Source: Rattus norvegicus
Taxonomy: Eukaryota; Chordata; Mammalia; Rodentia; Muridae
Length of the DNA: 64,000 bases
Assembly (NCBI RefSeq): GCF_036323735.1
Contig: NC_086025.1
Span: 111,550,688-111,614,687, forward strand
Direction: 5' to 3'
Under the pieces are notes generated by a model. That model had not been told where the DNA came from and did no database searches. It was given only the letters and a program-made list of their open reading frames with translations. The translations under genes and the position numbers were made by a program. The stretch's first letter is position 1; each line of letters opens with the position of its first letter. This document shows positions 56,961 to 64,000 of the stretch, one piece after another.

Positions 56961-58485
56961 AGCCAAATTGACAATTGGCTGTGACAGAGCCTGGATGCCT
57001 CAGAAAGCTTAAAGAAAACATTCGTTGACCTTTGCTTCCATGGTCAGGGAAAAGAAAGTGTGGAAGGCTTGGGGGAGGGGCATATGGGCTGGACAGGATG
57101 TGCAGTTCCTCACTTTCTCTCATAGCCCACTGGCTGTAGCTGATCATGGGACACTAGCAAACTGCAAGAATGTTGGGAAATGTAGTCTTTCTCTGGTGGA
57201 TGAAGGGGTAGATAAGCCTAATGCACAGCCTAGTGTCTCTCTACACCCTTTCCAAGATAGTTTCTCTCTGCTCTGTGCAAGGGTTCCATTCCACCCAACT
57301 GCAAGGTGCAGGCTGGAGTGCTAGGGGGGATCTGGGTGGAGGGTTCATGCTTCCTCAGGCCTCTTACCACACATGGTCAGAGCTGGGTTACAAAGTATAC
57401 ATATCCCTTGCCCCTTAGCAACGCATTCTGGTTGTCCTACTGATGAACGGCCCTGTTGCCTGCAGTGGAGGCTTGCACTTACTGGTTCCCCTCTTCCTCA
57501 TTTTGTACCTCTACACTGCTGCTGAGATCACCTCCCAGAACAAATTCTGCCCCTGACCATCCATTTGGGGGGATGTTTCTAGAAGAATCCAAATTGAGAC
57601 ACTGTTGTGTTTATATTAACTAGGCAGGGAAACTGAGACATGAAGAAATTAACACAAGATATTGAAGAAAATGACAACAAATAGTCTTTGAAACTAAAAC
57701 AGTTCGTGCGTGCGTGCGTGAGAGCGCATAGATAAGCGAGAATAAGGTCAGGGTTGGAGCCTGGGCTACCAAGACAGGGTACCTGAGACTTTGAAAGGCT
57801 TCAAGTGGATCAGTTGTCATCTGAATTGTAGGGACAGGGTCACTATGGCCAGTTAAGAAGCCTTTGTTAGTCATTTAAGGGGACCTCAAGGCAGGGGCCA
57901 CTTAATTCAAGGTTCTCTGCACTGCCCCACCCCCAGAGACTTCCCCTCTAAGGAGGACACACACCTGATCCTCTTAACATCCACTTCACACCCTGTTCCC
58001 ACTAAGGCCTCCCTCCCTCTCCCCCAGCCTAGCCGTCTCTGTTGGGGAGGGTCTGTGTCAGAAGCTGGCAGGCCTGTGTCCTGGCCAGGGTCAGCAGCAG
58101 TGGGTAGTCATCTGGGCCTCGGACTGCCACGCAGTCCCTAGAGGCAGCATGTGGCTGGCCGGGTGCTGCTGTTTCTGCCCCAGTGCCCTGTGCAGCCCAC
58201 ACCACCTGAGAAGATGGTCTTGCAAGTGAATGGGGTCAGGAGGGTCTGCTGACTCCACTTTCTCCTCCTCTGTCTCCAACTGGGCTCCACTGCCCTTGCC
58301 TGCTGTCCTGGATGAATTCAACCGGCTAGACTGTAAGGCCTGGCCAGCGTGGTGTGGCCCAGCCCCGGAGGCCAGTGTCAGGGATACCAATTCTGGAGCT
58401 CTGCACAGAAGGAGCAGACTCCAGGTCAGGAGGATGGTCAAGTGGTTGGCCACTCTGAAGTGACTGCTGATCTTTTTTTAAAAAG

Positions 58486-58488
<3 letters not shown>
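56961..58488. other. Intergenic sequence with (GTGC)n
   Basis: 57704-57720 is a GTGC/GCGT run. The remainder is unrecognised. Confidence 0.45.
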
Positions 58489-58527
<39 letters not shown>

Positions 58528-58553
58528 CACACACACACATATGTGTGTATATT

Positions 58554-58610
<57 letters not shown>

Positions 58611-58755
58611 TTGCTGTCTTCAGACACACCAGAAGAGGGCATCAGATCTCATTACAGATGGTTGTGAGCCACCATGTGGTTACTGGGATTTGAACTCAGG
58701 ACCTTTGGAAAAGCAGTCAGTGCTCTTAATCACTGAGCCATCTCTCCAGCCCCCA
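58489..58755 (-). mobile_element. (TA)n/(CA)n compound tract and B2-type SINE (reverse)
   Basis: 58489-58609 alternates TA, CA and TA blocks. 58610-58755 is a reversed B2/B3: CACCAGAAGAGGGCATCAG, GGTTGTGAGCCACCATGTGG, TGAGCCATCTCTCCAGCCCC. It is the best-preserved B2-type element in the window. Confidence 0.93.
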
Positions 58756-60354
58756 TGACTGCTGATCTTAAAGGCAAGAGTCCCACTGGATGTCTGGGTG
58801 GAAGCCACAGGAAAATGGAGGTATTTGCTGCAAGATGTGGGCGGGGCTACGGGGCACACCCCTCAGTTGCAGCTAGAGAACTCCACTCTACTCCGACCCT
58901 AACTCCTCAGTGGCTCCCACTGAACGTCTACAAAAGCCCCGCACTGGAAAGAGGCCTCTCCAGCCTCTTCCATTTCCCTCCTCAGCAGAGACGCTGGCTG
59001 TTCCTGAGACCGAGATTCTTCTCTACCTCAGGACCTTTGAATGCATTATTCCCTGTCTGAACCCCACAAAACCTTCTACACCTTTCCATGGAAAGACCCT
59101 AGCTAGCTGCTTCTTCCGCAATGGGCATGCCTCAAAGGAGCCCAGACGAGATCTGGGGTCTCCTAAAGATCTATCACTTTCTTTCTAGGAATATATAAAA
59201 CCAAGTGGTTTTATATATTCATGCAATGCTTATTGTCTCTCTGTAACACTAGAATCTATGTGCCACAGAGTAGGACTAGGGGCCATGTTTGTCTTGTGTC
59301 CCTGGAAGCCTATTTAGGCAGACCCCAGTGCTGGGCCCTTCATAAGCTGTTTATCTAACTCTGCTAGCCTGCCTATGTGCATGAAGAATCAAAGGCCTTT
59401 GAATTCTACATACTCAGAGGAAGTTTGGCCAACTTTGTCAATACTGGCAGGGGCTGGCTGAATGCAAGACTCCAAGCCCCAGCCTGGTCGCTCTCTTGTC
59501 TTCTGGAACTGTGGGGGGTGCCCTTCCCCTTAGATCATTTGCAGGCTCCTGGGGCTCCTTGCTCTGAGTAAAGGGTGAGGGCTCAGAGCTAGCCCTTTGT
59601 GTTATCTAGGAAGAGACTAAGAGCACCACCCGAATTGCTGGCTGGGCCACCAGAGCTGACATTCTGTAGGGACCTCTGTATGGTGAGGCAGGTGGCCTTG
59701 GGCTCTCCGGGGTAGGAAGTAACACCAGGCCCCTTTGGTGAAGTGGCTGAGCAGAGGCCACTAGCAGACAGGGGTAGACAGCAGAATCTGAATGTGGGCC
59801 AGGACTCCGTATACCTTTGGAGCAGGAACATGGTCATGAACATCAGGAAGGACCCAACCTCTTCTGGGGGTGGAGGGTTCTCTGAAAGTTAGAGGTACCC
59901 AGCAGTTCTGTGGGCCTCAGTTCTAACTGGGAGAGTCCTCTTAGCCTCCTGGAGGGGCAGGGTGTAGTTTTAATGATACACATTCAGAGAAGGCTGGGAA
60001 GAGAAGGCTGTGCCTTTGGGCTACTTCCCCCTCACACCCACCTCATCTACTGAGCCAAGCAGTCTTTCGAGTTGCTGTCAGAAAAAGTCTGAGGGCAAGG
60101 GGTCTGAGTCAGAGGAAACCCAGGGGGAGGCCCTGTTACCTGCCAGGCCCGGGTTTCGATTCTGTGAAGTTGAGTGCAAGGGGCATATACAAGGAGACAG
60201 GCAGGCATGTCGTGTGTCTCCACCCTGATCCCCTCTCTCTAACTTCAAAAGGTTGCTATTTAAAACAGAGACCTGGGCTGTGAATTTCCAGTCTACCTTT
60301 GCATAACTGGATCTTCGTTCATGAAGCTTAGCCTCTGTTACCCCTCCCCCCTTG
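58756..60354. other. Intergenic sequence, nothing recognised
   Basis: No repeat or coding signal identified. Confidence 0.4.
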
Positions 60355-60945
60355 TCAAACAGCAGGGCCTCCCTATGTAGCCCAAGCTGGCCTAGAACCC
60401 ATCGTCAGCTTGCTATGTGCTGGGATCATAGGCATGATACACCGCTCGAGGCTTAGAATCTTCCTTTGGTACCAGCAAGAAGCTCCTGTGTCCTGGGCTC
60501 TGCTGGCTTCCACACAAGCCTATGAGTGTGTGTTGCAGCATCAGGGGTGCAGCTCAAGTGTAGAACGCTTGCCTCATGGAGTGTGTGCGAGCCAAAGGGC
60601 TCCATCTGCTGCCGTTTTGAGTGTGTGTGGATAGCGGTGGTGCCTGTGTGCAGCTGTACAAAGGCTAGAGGTGATCTCGGCTGTGCTTCCTGAGGATGAT
60701 GTCTTATGGAGATAGCTTCCCCCTGATCCAGAGCTTGATGACTTGGCTAGGCTGGCTGCTCAGGAAGACCCAGGGATCTGCCTGTCTCAGCCTCTTATGC
60801 GCTAGGATTACAAGAGCGTGTCACCATGCTTGTCTCCCCTCCCCCTCTCTCTTTCTTCTGTTCCCAATTCTGGAGCTTGAACTCAGGTCTTCATGACTGC
60901 ATGGCAAGCACGTCACCAGCCAAGACATCTCCCCAGGCCCCACCC
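60355..60945. mobile_element. SINE cluster: B1 (reverse), ID-like (forward), B4-like (reverse)
   Basis: 60355-60445 B1 (CTATGTAGCCCAAGCTGGCC). 60535-60635 ID-like head (GGGGTGCAGCTCAAGTGTAG, GCTTGCCTC). 60690-60945 B4-like (CTGCCTGTCTCAGCCTC, GAACTCAGGTCTTCATGAC, AGACATCTCCCCAGGCCC). Confidence 0.7.
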
Positions 60946-62436
60946 CTGCTCTTAAATACTTCCTTATAAATGATATGACCCCTAGGCACTCTCAACTTGA
61001 TGCCACGTGCTCAGCGGACGCCTCTGTGGGCATGGCTCCGTCCACTGCAGCAGTGCTTGGCTTTCACCTTACACAGGTTTTGTCTGGGTGTTCAGAATCA
61101 ACACAGAACAACAGTCACAGCTGGAAGGATGTGACCGTGGCTAGCAGGGTATCTTGGCACATACTTCTCTCCCACAGAAGACTGCCAGCCCAGCCCAGTC
61201 TGCAGCAACAGAAGTGACCAACTCTCCATTTTTCTGAGGGCAGAGCGGGGCCTGAAACTTACCTTCCCTCACACTTGAAACGGAGTTTAATTTTGAAAGC
61301 TATAGAAAGGAGGAAGGGGGAGGGGAGAGGGAAGGGGAAAGGGGAAAGAAGGAAAAAGAGGAAGACTGGGAGGAGGGCTTAGCAGCAATGGCAGGCAGGC
61401 AGGCAGGCAGGTGGGCAGAGAGGCACTGAGAATGGAGAAGGGCAGGTACATCCCTTGTACCCATCTTTCCCCTGCCCTTAGCTGTGTCTCAGACCAGAGT
61501 AAGCTGGCCTGGGCTTTGGGGCCATTTGTGGTTACTCCTATAGCTGTCAGGTCCATCTTCTTGGCCGTGGGGCACTGCGAGGGAGCTGGGCAGCAACCAG
61601 TGCCAGGCTGTGGCAGTTGGGGCTTCTGCTATGGCACCTGGGGCAGGCTGCTCTCAGTTCCTCTGGAGAAGCAGCTGTAGATGGACTGAGAGTCTCCACT
61701 CAGGCTCTGTTCTCAGTCCCCACTGAATCTCTGCTTTAGGGTTTATTCTGCCATAGTTGCCAGTGGGCTGTGCCCAGGGTTTCTCCCTGCACCCTGCTGC
61801 TTAGGCAAGCTGGCTTGTATCTGGGGACTCCCCTGCGCCATTCAGCCCACACCCCTCTTCCTTCTCTCCCTCTCCCCGCATGCTCCTTCCTTCTCCTTAA
61901 TTTCTTGTCATTAACAAGTGCGGGCTGTCCAGGGTGCCGCTCCCTGATGCTGGGAGTGTGAATCAGTGTGGTCCCCTGGAGGACAACTTGTCCCGTGCTA
62001 TTAAAGCTTAAAAAGTACACAGGCTTTGACCTGGAAAGTTCCCTTCTAGGAATCTGTCCTGCAGACATCCCTGGACAAGGGTCTGCTATGTGCAGAGGGA
62101 CATTGCTTGGGTGATTTGTAAAAATCTACCGACATCACAGTCTTGTGACATCAGTGGAAGATTGCTGTTAAAGGTCAAGGGCCAAATGAACCGGAAGGGA
62201 ACCTTGAGCCTCCCAGGGAATGCGGACTTTGGACAAATACTCTCATTAGTGATGCTAATGACCATGGTGTGATGTCAGGGCTGGTGTTCCACTGAGGCCT
62301 TAGAACAACGACCCAAGAGGAGCAGGGTAGGCCAGAGCTGCGGGCGAGGACTGGGGGCATCTGCTCAGCCGAGCATGCATGAACTCTGTGTCTCCTGGCT
62401 GTGTATGTAAACATTTTTTTGTGATTGTAAAAGAAT
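60946..62436. other. Intergenic sequence with purine-rich and (GGCA)n patches
   Basis: 61300-61380 is a G/A-rich run and 61391-61412 is (GGCA)n. Otherwise unrecognised. Confidence 0.5.
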
Positions 62437-62510
62437 GAGGGGCAGGGATATATCTCAGGGGTAGAGAGCCTTCTAGCAAGTATCAGGCCCTGGATTCAAA
62501 CCTTTGTATT
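62437..62510 (+). mobile_element. ID-type SINE (forward)
   Basis: GGGGCAGGGATATATCTCAG, GGGTAGAGAGCC and GGCCCTGGATTCAAACC, followed by A-rich sequence. Confidence 0.8.
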
Positions 62511-62549
62511 GGAGAAAATCAATCAATCGATCACACAAGCAAGCAAACA

Positions 62550-62598
62550 AAATCTCTCTGCCTGTCTACCTCTGTCTCTCTGTCTCTATCTCTCTCTC

Positions 62599-62651
<53 letters not shown>

Positions 62652-62886
62652 TATAGGCCAGAGGTTGATTTCAGGTGTCTTTTTCAGTGGCAGGTTCTCT
62701 ACCTTATATTTAGGGGCAGGGTCCCTAGCTCATTGGTTGACCAGTGATTCCAGGTTGGTCAATGGGCTTCAGGGACCCATACTGCCCCAGTGTTGGGTGC
62801 ACAGTCGCTCCTGGCTTTTTACATGGGGTTTGAATCAGGTCCTTATGTTTGCAAGCACTCTGCTAACGGAGCCATCTCTCCAGCCT
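62550..62886 (-). mobile_element. (TC)n(TG)n tract and B4-type SINE (reverse)
   Basis: 62602-62650 is TG repeat. 62651-62886 shows GGGGCAGGGTCCCTAGCTC, TTTTTACATGGGGTTTGAATC, TGCAAGCACTCTGC and GAGCCATCTCTCCAGCC. Confidence 0.82.
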
Positions 62887-62929
62887 CTATTTTTGATCTG
62901 AGATCAGGTCTACAAGATACTCTACAGAT

Positions 62930-63030
62930 AGGATGGCTATGGTGGCACAGGCCTGTAGCGCTGGCATTGGAAAGGATGAGGCAAGGGGACCTTGAATTCA
63001 AGGCCAGCCTGGGCTACACAGAGAAGAAAG
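62930..63030 (+). mobile_element. B1 SINE (forward), partial
   Basis: GGCACAGGCCTGTAGCGCTGG, AAGGCCAGCCTGGGCTACAC. Confidence 0.85.
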
Positions 63031-63219
63031 CAAATGAAAAGAGCCAAGTTCCCAATAGCACACACAGCAGTGACACAAATATTGGGTTTTGAAATCTGTG
63101 TATATTTTGCATACAGAAGGGTGACGATTCAGGCCACACACCCCTGGCCAGTGTGGGTGTCTGTCCCTGAGTGGTCTAAATACCTTCCATTTGCTCATCT
63201 TCAGCTTGGCTCTGTCTCT

Positions 63220-63355
63220 CTGCTTATCTCTGACAGGGTCTCACTAGGCCTAGTCTTCACTATGTAGCTCATGTTGGCTTCAGACTTACAGCAATCCTCC
63301 TGTGTCAGCCTCCTGAATGCTGGAATTACACTTGTATAGCACCAGCCTGGCTTGT
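63220..63355 (-). mobile_element. B1-like SINE (reverse)
   Basis: GACAGGGTCTCACTAGGCC, CACTATGTAGCTCATGTTGG and CAGCCTCCTGAATGCTGG. It faces the forward B1 about 190 bp to the left. Confidence 0.82.
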
Positions 63356-63499
63356 TTTCCTCTTTGTTTTCCTGGAGGCACATGTACATTCATACTGACA
63401 ATCAAGTAGTAATTATCATTGAAAAGGTGAGCATTTCCTATAAGAGTGAACCTTCTAGATGGAGGCTATATATCCGAATCCACTCAAAAACACTGGTAA

Positions 63500-63570
63500 A
63501 GACGGTGACACTCTCACCTGACAGATGGGGAACCTAAGGATCAGAGAGGGTAAGTGCTTTGTCTAAACAG
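63500..63570 (-). repeat. MIR/L2-type fragment (reverse)
   Basis: CAGATGGGGAACCTAAGG and GAGAGGGTAAGTGCTTTG. Confidence 0.55.
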
Positions 63571-63769
63571 ACACGGGATGCTAACTTACCCTCTGGAGGA
63601 AAAGGGAATGCTTTTGTGTGTTTGTCTGTTTTGAAACCAGTCCCCAGCAACTTTTACAAGGAGGACAGACCTCCACAGCCCAGAGCTCTCCTGATCTCCT
63701 GCCCTCAGTTCCACTCCAATCCCCCCCATTCCTGCTCAGCTCACCGCCCCCCACCAGCTCCCGCCCGCA

Positions 63770-64000
63770 GCCACTTAAGTAATGGCTTTGTGGAGAACCA
63801 GCCTTGCTCTCCAATCACAGGCGAGAGGAGAAAACTGCCGCTCAATATTTCCTCCTAATGAGTGTCCACACTCTGTCGCCTTTCAGGATGGAAGTAAGCC
63901 TTCTGCCACAGTCACCCTCATATTTATCAGCTCTGTTTACCTGCAGGGTGGCAGAGGGAAGGAGCGGCGTCATACATAAATATCATGAAATCCACCGAGG
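63770..64000. promoter_or_regulatory. Candidate noncoding regulatory block at the right edge
   Basis: Unique, repeat-free sequence with TCAATATTTCCTCCTAATGAG, ATATTTATCAGC, GTCGCC and GGCGTCATACATAAATATC words. It could be a conserved element or the approach to the neighbouring gene (expected Ift27), but no coding match is visible. Confidence 0.25.

Noticed and set aside
60000..64000. Search for the 3' exon of Ift27, the expected neighbour
   Set aside because: No frame resembling the Rab-like C-terminus was found on either strand; the gene probably lies beyond the window.
1..64000. CRISPR arrays, bacterial operons, phage or plasmid features
   Set aside because: The repeats are eukaryotic SINEs and microsatellites; there are no regular spacers, Shine-Dalgarno-led genes or prokaryotic gene density.
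1..64000. tRNA, snRNA or microRNA genes
   Set aside because: tRNA-like words found belong to B2, B3, B4 and ID SINEs and are diverged; no clean cloverleaf or known small RNA was recognised by eye. A tRNAscan or Rfam search would be needed to exclude old copies.

Overview
The window is mammalian nuclear DNA from a muroid rodent. Evidence: B1, B2/B3, B4/RSINE1 and ID SINEs, a URR1-type hAT element, very abundant long (GT)n, (CT)n and (GA)n microsatellites, a CpG-poor background with one clear CpG island, and intron-scale spacing. The SINEs are diverged, so I cannot separate mouse, rat and hamster-like species. Nearly all of the long open reading frames are low-complexity or repeat artefacts.

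One protein-coding gene can be supported: Cacng2 (stargazin, TARP gamma-2) on the minus strand. Its first coding exon lies at 26830-27040 and encodes residues 1-70 plus the first base of codon 71, ending at a good splice donor. Everything to the left (1-26829) is therefore the start of the very long Cacng2 intron 1. Everything to the right is the 5' leader, the CpG-island promoter (about 27400-28345) and upstream intergenic DNA. In human and mouse the next gene upstream is Ift27, but I recognise no Ift27 exon before 64000.

Layout. 1-20800: intron 1, with MIR, B1, B3, B4 and L1/LTR-like fragments, many microsatellites, a decayed 33-bp pyrimidine minisatellite (4665-4931) and a 29-bp exact direct repeat (18528/19501). 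20800-26700: promoter-proximal intron 1 with no recognisable rodent SINE and a long CpG-retaining unique block (24640-25450). 26700-28412: G-rich tract, exon 1, AT-rich leader, CCG trinucleotide tract, CpG island, a four-copy 56-bp array built around REST/NRSF half-sites, and a (CT)n tract. 28412-31560: SINE-free upstream flank. 31560-64000: repeat-rich intergenic DNA with a 360-bp polypurine tract, a hexanucleotide expansion inside a B1, URR1, nested SINEs, and unique AT-rich blocks that may be regulatory (43080-43400, 63770-64000).

The most interesting signal is the promoter architecture of this neuron-specific gene: four tandem repeats, each carrying a perfect or near-perfect left RE1 half-site next to an inverted right half-site, together with a short upstream ORF that overlaps the stargazin start codon out of frame.
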